Shown here: one piece after another, positions 33,776-41,599 of the stretch
Layout of the letters: each line of letters starts with the position of its first letter
How positions within the stretch are numbered: the first letter of the stretch is position 1
Source: Dyella kyungheensis
GTDB taxonomy: Bacteria > Pseudomonadota > Gammaproteobacteria > Xanthomonadales > Rhodanobacteraceae
Length of the DNA: 64,000 nucleotides
Direction: 5' to 3'
NCBI RefSeq assembly: GCF_016905005.1
Contig: NZ_JADIKC010000003.1
Span: forward strand, 62,001-126,000
The notes under the pieces: model-generated
What the model saw: the letters and a program-made list of their open reading frames with translations, nothing else
Databases searched by the model: none
Told to the model about the DNA's origin: nothing
Translations under genes and position numbers: made by a program

Positions 33776-35133
33776 GCGGCGGCCAGCTCGATGCCCGCGA
33801 TGGCGGTGTCGACCAGGTGGTCGATCTCGTCGGTGCTCACCACATAGGGCGGCATGAAGTAGATGATGTCGCCCAGTGGCCGCAGCAGCGCCTCGTGCTC
33901 GAGTCCATGCAGGTACACGCGCAGTCCACGCCGTTCCGTCGAAGGGAACGGCGTGCGATGGGTTTTGTCCGCCACCAGTTCCACCGCGGCGATCATGCCG
34001 GTCTGGCGCACATCCGCCACGTGTGGATGATCGCGTAGCGGCGCCAGCCGCTTGCCCAGGTGGGCGGCGAGCACGCGGTTGCGTTCCAGCACCGGCTCGT
34101 CGTTGAAGATCCGCAGCGTTTCCAGTGCCACGCGGCAGGCCAGCGGGTTGCCGGTATAGCTGTGCGAGTGCAGGAAGGCCTTGCCTGCGCTGTATTCGGC
34201 GTAGAACGCCTCGTACACCTTGGTCGTCGTGAGCACCGCGGACAACGGCAGGAAGCCGCCGGTGAGTCCCTTGGAAAGGCACATGAAGTCCGGCGAGACA
34301 CGGGCTTGTTCGCAAGCGAACAGGGTGCCGGTGCGACCGAATCCCACCGCGATTTCATCGGCGATGAAATGCACGTCGTATTCGTCGCAAAGACGACGCA
34401 ACCCCGCTAGGTAATCCGGGTGGTACATGCGCATGCCGCCGGCACATTGCACCAGCGGTTCCACGATCACCGCACACACTTCGTGCGCGTGCCGTTCCAA
34501 TAACTGACGCAATTCACCGAGACGGCGCTTGGCGACCTCGCTGGGGCTTTCGCCGGGCAACGCTTCGTACGTATCGGCCGAGGGTGCCAGGATGGGCGTG
34601 AGCAGCAAGGGTGCGTAGGTCTTGCGATACAGCGCCACGTCGCTGACCGAAAGCGCGCCCAGCGTCTCGCCGTGATAGCTGCCGGTAAGCGCGATGAAGC
34701 GCGTCTTCTCGCCGTGTCCCTGGTTGAGCCAGTAGTGGAAGCTCATCTTGAGCGCCACTTCGATCGCGGCCGAACCGTTGTCGGCATAGAACACGCGATC
34801 CAGGCCCGGCGGCGTGACGCGCACCAGTTCTTCGGCCAGCGCCACTGCCGGCTCGTGCGTGAAACCCGCAAAAATCACGTGCTCCAGCGTCTTGGCCTGC
34901 TCGGCGAGCGCTGCTGCCAGACGCGGATTGGCGTGGCCGAACAGATTGGTCCACCACGAACTGATGCCGTCCAGGTAACGGCGTCCGCTGGTATCGATCA
35001 GCCAGGCGCCTTCGCCGCGGGCAATGGGCACCATCGGAACGGTCTGATGATCGTGCATCTGCGTGCAGGGATGCCACAGCAGGCTCAGGTCGCGACGCAC
35101 CAGCGCGTCGGCAGCAGGGAATGAGGTGTTCAT
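33772..35133 (-). CDS. bioA: Adenosylmethionine-8-amino-7-oxononanoate aminotransferase
   Basis: A 453-residue class-III PLP aminotransferase that makes 7,8-diaminopelargonate in biotin synthesis. Visible are LWHPCTQMHDH near the start, DGISSWWTNLFGH, YADNGSAAIEVALKM (PLP phosphate region), GSYHGETLGALSV, FIADEIAVGFGRTG, and the PLP-lysine segment CLSKGLTGG. The WHP..QM.DH beginning marks BioA rather than another class-III enzyme. The rest of the biotin operon is not here. The start at 35133 is 62 bases from the divergent gspN start. Confidence 0.95.
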   Translation of the reverse strand: MNTSFPAADALVRRDLSLLWHPCTQMHDHQTVPMVPIARGEGAWLIDTSGRRYLDGISSWWTNLFGHANPRLAAALAEQAKTLEHVIFAGFTHEPAVALAEELVRVTPPGLDRVFYADNGSAAIEVALKMSFHYWLNQGHGEKTRFIALTGSYHGETLGALSVSDVALYRKTYAPLLLTPILAPSADTYEALPGESPSEVAKRRLGELRQLLERHAHEVCAVIVEPLVQCAGGMRMYHPDYLAGLRRLCDEYDVHFIADEIAVGFGRTGTLFACEQARVSPDFMCLSKGLTGGFLPLSAVLTTTKVYEAFYAEYSAGKAFLHSHSYTGNPLACRVALETLRIFNDEPVLERNRVLAAHLGKRLAPLRDHPHVADVRQTGMIAAVELVADKTHRTPFPSTERRGLRVYLHGLEHEALLRPLGDIIYFMPPYVVSTDEIDHLVDTAIAGIELAAA

Positions 35134-35195
35134 CCGGCTATGATCGGGGTTTCGAGCGTGCCCGCTCAAGTCTTGCATCCAGCCAGGGAGCCGAT

Positions 35196-35978
35196 TTGAA
35201 GGTTTGGCGTAGTGCATTTATGGGCCTGCTGGGCCTTTTCATCATTGCTTCTGCGCTGCTGTGGTTCCTGCCGGCGCAATGGGCCCTGCCATGGCTGCAT
35301 GCGCGCTTGAATGGCGTGCACCTGCAGGACGTCAGTGGTCTGGTGTGGGACGGCAGAGCTGGCCAGGTGCTGTCCGCCCGTGGCGAGAACCTGGGTGCGC
35401 TGCAATGGCAGCTGTCGCGCAGGGCCCTGCTCGGCGACAACCGCCTGCAGGTGGCGCTGCACGGGCCGCGTATCGATTTCACCGGCCACATGGCCGGCAA
35501 GCAGGCTACCGAGGCTACCTGGACGGACGTCCAAATGCGTATCGACCTGGATGTGCTCGGTGCCGGTCCTCTGCTGCTGGGCGGCGTGCCACGCGGCACA
35601 TTGCACGTCACGGCCGGCAGCATCGAACTGCGCGGCGGCTGGCCGTGGACGCTCGATACGCAGGTGCAGTGGCAGGGTGCGGTGTTGCTCACGCGGCAGG
35701 CCCATCTGCCGTTGGGCAACCTGCAGGCCGATCTGCGCGCTGGGAACGGCGTCATCGAAGGGCATCTGCAGGACGATGGCCACGGTCCGCTGCGCATCGA
35801 TGGCCATCTGCAACTCAGCCCGTTGGCGCGTCGTTTCACCGCCGTGGCGGCACCGCGAGGCCGGCAGCCGGCGCTGCAAACATGGCTCGCCGGCTTTGGC
35901 GCGGTCGATGCCGACGGTGTCACGCACATCGATTACAGTGGCGGTCTTGCCGCCGCCATCCGTGGGAAGCAACCATGA
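35196..35978 (+). CDS. gspN: Type II secretion system protein N (GspN)
   Basis: A 260-residue protein with an N-terminal membrane anchor (MGLLGLFIIASALLWFLPAQ) and a periplasmic body typical of GspN: WALPWLHARLNGVHLQDVSG, then LVWDGRAGQV and repeated beta strands. GspN is an inner-membrane, periplasm-facing part of some type II secretion systems. No other gsp gene is in the window, so it is separated from its system. It starts with TTG at 35196, chosen for AGGGAG six bases upstream and the family pattern MKVWRSAFMG; an ATG at 35220 would remove eight residues. It overlaps the next gene by 4 bases. Confidence 0.78.
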   Translation: MKVWRSAFMGLLGLFIIASALLWFLPAQWALPWLHARLNGVHLQDVSGLVWDGRAGQVLSARGENLGALQWQLSRRALLGDNRLQVALHGPRIDFTGHMAGKQATEATWTDVQMRIDLDVLGAGPLLLGGVPRGTLHVTAGSIELRGGWPWTLDTQVQWQGAVLLTRQAHLPLGNLQADLRAGNGVIEGHLQDDGHGPLRIDGHLQLSPLARRFTAVAAPRGRQPALQTWLAGFGAVDADGVTHIDYSGGLAAAIRGKQP

Positions 35979-36757
35979 GCGAACTGGATCTGCCCAAGGC
36001 TCTTGCAGCCGCGCGCGAAGCGGCCGAGGCCGCCGGTGTGGTGTTGCGGCACTACTGGCGCAAGGGCGTGGCGGTGGAGCTGAAGAGCGACGACACGCCG
36101 GTCACCGCGGCGGATCGCGAAGCGGAGCTCGCGATCCGCGAGATCCTGCACAAGGCGCTGCCGCAGGCATCCATCTACGGCGAGGAATTCGGCCGTGACG
36201 ACAGCAATCACGACCTGATGTGGCTGGTCGATCCGCTCGACGGCACCAAGAGCTTCGTTCGCCGCACGCCGTTCTTTTCCACCCAGATCGCGCTGATGCA
36301 TCGGGGCGAACTGGTGCTGGGCGTATCGAGCGCTCCCATCTATGGCGAAACCATGTGGGCGAGCGCGGGCGGTGGCAGCTGGTTCGACGGCGAGCGCGTT
36401 CACGTGGCCGCGACCGCCGAGATGTCCAAGGCATCGATATCCACCGGCAACATCAAGACCCTGACGCGCGACGCGCGCTGGCATGCGCTGGGCACGATGA
36501 TCCAGGACAGCAACCGCATCCGTGGCTACGGCGATTTCTGCCATTACCACCTGCTGGCACGCGGCGGGCTCGATCTGGTGATCGAGTCGGACCTGAACAT
36601 TCTCGACGTGGCCGCGCTGGCGGTGATCGTTCGCGAGGCGGGCGGGGTGTTCACCGATATCCACGGCGCCGCGCTGACGCTCGACACCGCCAGCGTGCTC
36701 GCCGGCACCCCAGCCATCCACGCGCAGGCGCTGGACCGACTCTCGACATCGCACTGA
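35975..36757 (+). CDS. Inositol monophosphatase-family phosphatase (histidinol-phosphatase-like)
   Basis: A 260-residue metal-dependent phosphatase of the IMPase fold. Metal site 1 is in GEEFGRDD, the signature WLVDPLDGTKSFVR follows, and the last metal-binding segment is LNILDVAALAVIVREAGG. The FFSTQIAL segment and SFVRRTP pattern fit the histidinol-phosphatase-like branch (HisN type), but bifunctional HisB usually covers that step in this order, so its substrate is uncertain. It is coupled to gspN by a 4-base overlap. Confidence 0.85.
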   Translation: MSELDLPKALAAAREAAEAAGVVLRHYWRKGVAVELKSDDTPVTAADREAELAIREILHKALPQASIYGEEFGRDDSNHDLMWLVDPLDGTKSFVRRTPFFSTQIALMHRGELVLGVSSAPIYGETMWASAGGGSWFDGERVHVAATAEMSKASISTGNIKTLTRDARWHALGTMIQDSNRIRGYGDFCHYHLLARGGLDLVIESDLNILDVAALAVIVREAGGVFTDIHGAALTLDTASVLAGTPAIHAQALDRLSTSH

Positions 36758-36767
36758 GGAGCAAGCC

Positions 36768-37115
36768 ATGGAAGACGTCGCGATGCTCTACAGCATCCTG
36801 GTGGCCAACGGGCCGGTGTTCGCCGCTGCCCTGATCGGTATCGTGGTGGCCCTCGTCTGGTGGCCGAAAGCGCCGCTGCCGGCCAAGCTGGTGCTGGTCG
36901 CCTGCGTGCTGGAAATGCTGCTGACCGGCATGTCGGCCTGGATGTCGGGCTGGTATGTGCCGCACATGGTGCGCGAGGGCAACACCATGCAAGGCATACG
37001 TACCATCGTCACGGCCATATCCGTGTGCGCGAGCGTGCTGCGCGCGGTGCTGTTCGGCCTGCTGATCTGGGCCGCCTTTGCCGGCCGCGATGCCACCCAT
37101 CCCACGCTAAGGTGA
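36768..37115 (+). CDS. Small integral membrane protein of unknown function
   Basis: A 115-residue protein with three hydrophobic segments: LYSILVANGPVFAAALIGIV (residues 7-26), LPAKLVLVACVLEMLLTGMS (residues 37-56), and VCASVLRAVLFGLLIWAAF (residues 86-104). The loop between the second and third contains WYVPHMVREGNTMQG. No family is recognised. GGAGCAAGCC before the ATG is a good ribosome binding site. It lies between the first IMPase gene and nudE and is probably co-transcribed. Confidence 0.75.
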   Translation: MEDVAMLYSILVANGPVFAAALIGIVVALVWWPKAPLPAKLVLVACVLEMLLTGMSAWMSGWYVPHMVREGNTMQGIRTIVTAISVCASVLRAVLFGLLIWAAFAGRDATHPTLR

Positions 37116-37136
37116 AGCGCGAGCTACAATCGTCCG

Positions 37137-37694
37137 ATGCACAAGCCACCGATCATCCATGCCACCCGGGACGTGCACGACAGCAGCTTTCTTCGCGTCG
37201 AGCAGCTCGATCTAGAATTTTCCAACGGCGAACGCCGCACCTATGAGCGGTTGAAGGGCAGCGGGCTGGGTGCCGTGATCATCGTGCCGATGATCGACGA
37301 CGAGACCGTGCTGCTGATCCGCGAATACGGGGCCGGCGTCGGCCGCTACGAACTGGGCCTGCCCAAGGGACGCCTGGACCGCGACGAAACGGTGGAGCAG
37401 GGCGCCGATCGCGAACTCAAGGAAGAGATCGGCTACGGCGCGCGCCACCTCAAGATCCTGCACAACCTGTCCCTGTCGCCCTCGTACATGACGCATATGG
37501 CGCACGTGGTGCTGGCGCAGGATCTGTATCCGGAACGGCTCGAAGGCGACGAGCCCGAAGAACTCGAAGTGGTGCCGTGGAAACTCGCCGACCTGCACAC
37601 GCTGGTCGCGCGCGAGGATGTCACCGAAGGCCGTTCCATCGCCGCCCTCTTCATGGCCCGCGAATACCTCGCCGGCCGATTCCAGCCGACATGA
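37137..37694 (+). CDS. nudE: ADP compounds hydrolase NudE
   Basis: A 185-residue Nudix hydrolase. The Nudix box runs from G78 to about Y100 and fits GX5EX7REUXEEXGU: G78, E84, R92-E93, E96-E97, G99. NudE hydrolyses ADP-ribose, NADH and diadenosine compounds. It is followed by cysQ with a 4-base overlap, a pairing seen in other gammaproteobacteria. Confidence 0.92.
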   Translation: MHKPPIIHATRDVHDSSFLRVEQLDLEFSNGERRTYERLKGSGLGAVIIVPMIDDETVLLIREYGAGVGRYELGLPKGRLDRDETVEQGADRELKEEIGYGARHLKILHNLSLSPSYMTHMAHVVLAQDLYPERLEGDEPEELEVVPWKLADLHTLVAREDVTEGRSIAALFMAREYLAGRFQPT

Positions 37695-38518
37695 CCGACG
37701 CGCCTTTCTCCCGCTTGCTGCAGCAGATCGCAGCGATTGCCCGCGATGCCGCCGAAGCGATCCTGGTCGTCTACGGCCAGGATTTCGAAGTCGAGCGCAA
37801 GCAGGATCATTCGCCGGTGACCGCCGCCGACCTCGCTGCCCAGCGCGTGATCACGGCCGGCCTCGCCGCGCTGGATGGCGTGCTGCCGGTGATTTCCGAA
37901 GAAGCCCGCGCCGCGCCGTGGGCGCAGCGACGCGAATGGCAGCGTTACTGGCTGGTCGATCCGTTGGACGGCACGCGCGAATTCATCAAGCGCAATGGCG
38001 AGTTCACCGTGAACATCGCGCTTATCGAAAACCATGAGCCGGTGCTCGGCGTGGTACTGGCGCCGGTCACGGGCGAACTCTACGCCGCCGCGCGTGGCGA
38101 GGGTGCGTGGCTGCAGCGCAGTGCCGATGCCGGCTGGCAGCGCATCGGCACGCGCGACCTACCCGAACTGGCCACCGTGGCGGGCAGCCGCTCGCATGGC
38201 GGCTCGGGCGTGGCCTTGCTGCAGCAGCTGATCGGTGACGACTACCAATCGCTGCCGATGGGCTCGTCATTGAAGTTCTGCCTGGTGGCGCGAGGCGATG
38301 CGGACGTCTATCTGCGTCGCGGAGCCACCAGCGAATGGGATACGGCGGCGGCACAAAGCGTGCTGGAAGAGGCCGGCGGTGCCGTGCTCGATCTGGCCGG
38401 CGCACCGTTGCGCTACAACCGCGGCGACTCGCTGATCAATCCCGAATTCATCGCCGTGGGCGATGCCTCCATCGACTGGAAAGCCCGCCTGGAAGCGGCC
38501 GACCTGGAAGCCTCATGA
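37691..38518 (+). CDS. cysQ: 3'(2'),5'-bisphosphate nucleotidase CysQ
   Basis: A 275-residue member of the IMPase fold that removes the 3'-phosphate from PAP produced in sulfate assimilation. The metal-binding segments are ISEEARAAP, WLVDPLDGTREFIKRNGEF (19 residues) and SEWDTAAAQSVLEEAGG. The TREFIKRNGEFTVN wording is typical of CysQ and separates it from the phosphatase at 35975. The ATG overlaps the nudE stop and its own stop overlaps mazG (4 bases). Confidence 0.93.
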   Translation: MTDAPFSRLLQQIAAIARDAAEAILVVYGQDFEVERKQDHSPVTAADLAAQRVITAGLAALDGVLPVISEEARAAPWAQRREWQRYWLVDPLDGTREFIKRNGEFTVNIALIENHEPVLGVVLAPVTGELYAAARGEGAWLQRSADAGWQRIGTRDLPELATVAGSRSHGGSGVALLQQLIGDDYQSLPMGSSLKFCLVARGDADVYLRRGATSEWDTAAAQSVLEEAGGAVLDLAGAPLRYNRGDSLINPEFIAVGDASIDWKARLEAADLEAS

Positions 38519-39330
38519 GCGACACCAGGCAGCACGACATGGCCGACCTGCTGGCCATCATGGCGCGCCTGCGCGACCCGCAGAACGGCTGTCCCTGGGA
38601 TGTGCAGCAAGATTTCTCGACCATTGCGCCGTACACCATCGAAGAGGCGTACGAGGTGGCCGATGCCATCGACCGCCAGGACTGGCCCGACCTGCGCGAC
38701 GAACTCGGCGACCTGCTGCTGCAGGTGGTCTTTCATGCGCAGATGGCCAAGGAAGCAGGCCTGTTCGAATTTGCCGACGTGGCGCATGCGATCAGCGACA
38801 AGATGATACGTCGCCATCCGCATGTGTTCGGCAATGAAAGTTACGACGATCTCGACGCGCAGAAGCAGGCCTGGGAAGACATCAAGGCCGCCGAGCGCGC
38901 CGCCAAGGGCGAGCAGCATGACGACAGTGCGCTGGCTGGCGTGTCGCGCGGGCTGCCCGAATGGAAGCGCGCACTGAAGCTGCAGGAGCGGGCGGCCAAG
39001 GTAGGTTTCGATTGGCCGGACGAACAACCCGTGCTCGACAAGCTGCTCGAGGAAGTGGAAGAAGTACGAGCCGAGTTCGCCAACGGCCGCGACAAACAGC
39101 GCCTGCAGGACGAAATCGGCGATGTGCTGTTCGTGATGGTGAACCTGGCGCGCCACGCCGGCGTGGATTTCTCGCAGGCCTTGCGCCACGCGAACAGCAA
39201 GTTCGAACGCCGCTTCCGCCACATGGAACGGATCGCGCATACCGACGGCAAGCCGCTGCCTGAGCAGGACCTCGCTTCGCAGGAAGCCCTTTGGCAGCGC
39301 GCCAAGCGGCTGGACGACACGGCGGCCTGA
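38515..39330 (+). CDS. mazG: Nucleoside triphosphate pyrophosphohydrolase MazG
   Basis: A 271-residue protein with two MazG domains. The first has CPWDVQQDFSTIAPYTIEEA, with the EExxE motif completed by YEVADAI, and LRDELGDLLLQVVFHAQ; the second has LLEEVEEVRAEF and LQDEIGDVLFVMVNLARH. MazG hydrolyses all canonical NTPs to NMP and pyrophosphate and can lower ppGpp or remove damaged nucleotides. It ends the tight gspN-IMPase-membrane protein-nudE-cysQ-mazG run, and a GC hairpin follows. Confidence 0.94.
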   Translation: MSDTRQHDMADLLAIMARLRDPQNGCPWDVQQDFSTIAPYTIEEAYEVADAIDRQDWPDLRDELGDLLLQVVFHAQMAKEAGLFEFADVAHAISDKMIRRHPHVFGNESYDDLDAQKQAWEDIKAAERAAKGEQHDDSALAGVSRGLPEWKRALKLQERAAKVGFDWPDEQPVLDKLLEEVEEVRAEFANGRDKQRLQDEIGDVLFVMVNLARHAGVDFSQALRHANSKFERRFRHMERIAHTDGKPLPEQDLASQEALWQRAKRLDDTAA

Positions 39331-39647
39331 GAGAAAAAAGGAGGCACGGGTTCTGGGGTCCCGTGCCTCAGGGCAAGGCGCTGCCTACCGACAGTGCCGC
39401 TTTTCTTCTTATGGGTTTATGACGCCGCCGCCGAGGGTGCCTCCTGGGCCATGACCGGCCAGCTCGCGCCAGCGATGATCAAGACGGGTGCGGAGGCGGG
39501 CAGTGTCCTGCGTGGCATGGCCGTGGGTCTCCACGTGGGTTCGTGAAGCCTCAAACGCCGCGGGCGGTGACAGGTTGACGGCCAAGGCTCTAAACCTTTT
39601 TCCGCGGCACGCCATCCAAGCTTCGTCCCGTTCACAAGGAGCCATTC
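39331..39647. other. Intergenic region between mazG and the GSGD-repeat protein
   Basis: 317 bases. The first part holds a hairpin: GAGGCACGGG at 39341-39350 pairs with CCCGTGCCTC at 39360-39369. No U-run follows on the plus strand, while an A-run precedes it, so it is a weak mazG terminator. The rest holds the promoter and leader of the next gene. A 78-codon reverse-strand frame here (39409-39645) has no recognisable protein. Confidence 0.6.
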
Positions 39648-40421
39648 ATGCGCCGTCTATTCCTCGCCGTACTGTTGCTGTCCCCTCTGGCGTCCTATGC
39701 CGCCGACCAATGCCAGTACTCGGCCCCGCGAGATCTCACGCTCGACCTGGCCGGCGTGCGCGAAGTGCAGGTGGAATTGCACAGCCACGATCTCCATCTC
39801 AGCGGCGGCGAAGGCGGCAAAGGTGCGCTGACCGGCAAGGCCTGCGCCTCCGATCCCAAGCTGCTGGATGCGCTCACCGTGACACAACACCGCGAAGGCG
39901 ATCGACTGGTGGTGGACATCGGTGGCAATGAGCACAACCATTTTTCCATCGGTTACAGCTATACCGACCTGAAGGTCGACATGCAGATACCGGCACAACT
40001 GCCGGTGGTCCTCAACGTCGGTTCCGGCGATGCCTGGGTGAGCAACCTGCAGCGCCTGAGCACCAAGGTGGGTTCCGGCGACGTGCATATCAGCAAGATT
40101 TCCGGCCCCGTCGCGCTCAGCGTCGGCTCTGGCGACATCGACGTGAATGACGTGGCCAGCCTCGACGTCGGTTCGGTCGGCTCCGGCGACCTGAAGATCA
40201 ACGGCGTGCGCAGCGATGCACGCATCGGCAGCATCGGCTCCGGCGACATCGGCATCCGCAACGTAGGCGGCAGCGTGCGCGTGGATACGCTCGGCTCCGG
40301 CGACCTGGTGGTGCACGACGTGCAGGGCGACTTCACCCTCGGCGCCAAGGGCAGCGGCGACGTCAGCCACTCGGGCATCAAGGGCAAGGTGAACGTGCCG
40401 CACGATCGCGACGACGACTGA
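39648..40421 (+). CDS. Exported DUF4097-like protein with seven GSGD repeats
   Basis: A 257-residue protein with a signal peptide (MRRLFLAVLLLSPLASYA, cleavage before ADQC). The second half is a repeat region with seven copies of G-S-G-D every 16-22 residues, for example NVGSGDAWVSN, SVGSGDIDVND, TLGSGDLVVHD. This fits the beta-strand repeat of DUF4097/adhesin-like beta-helix proteins, one rung per repeat. The N-terminal part has two cysteines (QCQYS, KACAS). It should be periplasmic or surface-exposed; a structural or calcium-binding role for the aspartates is an inference. AAGGAGCC before the ATG is a good ribosome binding site. Confidence 0.82.
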   Translation: MRRLFLAVLLLSPLASYAADQCQYSAPRDLTLDLAGVREVQVELHSHDLHLSGGEGGKGALTGKACASDPKLLDALTVTQHREGDRLVVDIGGNEHNHFSIGYSYTDLKVDMQIPAQLPVVLNVGSGDAWVSNLQRLSTKVGSGDVHISKISGPVALSVGSGDIDVNDVASLDVGSVGSGDLKINGVRSDARIGSIGSGDIGIRNVGGSVRVDTLGSGDLVVHDVQGDFTLGAKGSGDVSHSGIKGKVNVPHDRDDD

Positions 40422-40445
40422 CGCTAGGCTCGAGACATAGGCGCG

Positions 40446-40467
40446 TCATTCCCAAACAGCGGGAATG
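40446..40467. terminator. Hairpin between convergent genes
   Basis: CATTCCC at 40447-40453 pairs with GGGAATG at 40461-40467 around a short loop. It lies between the GSGD-repeat gene and the SLC13-type gene, which converge. No U-run is present, so termination strength is uncertain. Confidence 0.5.
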
Positions 40468-40486
40468 GCGCGCCACGCTTCGAGTG

Positions 40487-41599
40487 TCAGCCCAGCCAGC
40501 GCATCACCAGATAGACCAGCGGCGCGCACACCAGCAGAAACGGTATCGACACCAGGTGCAGCAGTCGCGCGCCCTTGGGCTGTTTGGCCAGGCGCAACGC
40601 GATCAGGTTGGCCAGCGAACCGATGGCCACACCGAAGCCGCCCACATTCACCGCCACGGCCAGCGCCATGGGATCGGGGGCGTGACGCAGCAGCAACACC
40701 GTGGCCGGTACGTTGCTGATGACCTGCGATGCAAGAATGCCGCTCGCGTAGAGGGTGAGCGGATTTTCCAGATTGATGCTCGCCAGGGCGCGCTGCACCC
40801 AGCCCAGTTCGGCGAAATGCCCCAGCCCCAGGAAGATCGCGGCGAACGTCGCCAGCAGCAGCCAGTCGATGCGGCGCAGCGTGCCCGATTCCAGCAATGC
40901 AAACGGCACCAGCAAGAGCAGCGCGCCGAGCACGGCGTGGTTGTGTTCCATCATCACGACCATGCTGACCAGGGCGAGTACTGACAGGATGGCCTGTGAG
41001 TTCGAGACCGGATGGCCATCGATATCCTCCGCGTGAAGGATCACTCGTCCGCGCGGCATCCACACCAGCGTCAGCAGCAGCACGAGTACGAACATCACGC
41101 CGAACGCCGGCAGCATCGTGCGCATGAACTCCAGGAAGGGCAGGTGGGTGTACTGCCACAGCAACAGGTTTTGCGGATTGCCGATGGGGCTGAGCGTGGA
41201 GCCCGCATTCACCGCCAGCGCTTCCAGCACCACCGTTCGCATCACCGGCAGGTTCGAGATGCTGCCGATGGCCAGCGTCAACGGCACCAGCAAGAACAGG
41301 CTTACGTCGTTCGTCAGCACCATCGACAGCAATGCTGTGGCACTCACCAGCAACACACCCAGCCCGCGCAGCGAATGCACGCGCTCGATCAAAGCCGCCG
41401 CCGCGTGCTGCACCAGCCCGCTGTCGCGAATACCCTGGATACAGATCATCAGGCCCAGCAAGCCGGCCAGCGTGGGCAGTTGCAGCCAGCGCTGATAGCT
41501 GGTCAAGGGACGCGGATCGACGATGGCGAGCACGATCGCCAGCAACGCGAAGAGGATGAGCAACCGTTCGTGCCCGAGACGTTTGATCCAGCTTGGCAC
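40487..41599 (-). CDS. SLC13/ion-transporter-superfamily permease
   Basis: A 370-residue membrane protein with about ten hydrophobic segments. The family signature is ALAVNAGSTLSPIGNPQNLL near the middle, the segment of the SLC13/CitMHS/YbiR group that forms part of the substrate site, with a matching second repeat (SQVISNVPATVLLL). It would move an anion or dicarboxylate across the inner membrane; the substrate is unknown. It starts with GTG directly after the permease stop (TGA then GTG), so it is coupled to the ABC exporter genes. Confidence 0.82.
   Translation of the reverse strand: MPSWIKRLGHERLLILFALLAIVLAIVDPRPLTSYQRWLQLPTLAGLLGLMICIQGIRDSGLVQHAAAALIERVHSLRGLGVLLVSATALLSMVLTNDVSLFLLVPLTLAIGSISNLPVMRTVVLEALAVNAGSTLSPIGNPQNLLLWQYTHLPFLEFMRTMLPAFGVMFVLVLLLTLVWMPRGRVILHAEDIDGHPVSNSQAILSVLALVSMVVMMEHNHAVLGALLLLVPFALLESGTLRRIDWLLLATFAAIFLGLGHFAELGWVQRALASINLENPLTLYASGILASQVISNVPATVLLLRHAPDPMALAVAVNVGGFGVAIGSLANLIALRLAKQPKGARLLHLVSIPFLLVCAPLVYLVMRWLG

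Noticed and set aside
39409-39645. A 78-codon reverse-strand frame between mazG and the GSGD gene
   Set aside because: No family match, no good ribosome binding site, and it lies in the leader of the next gene.
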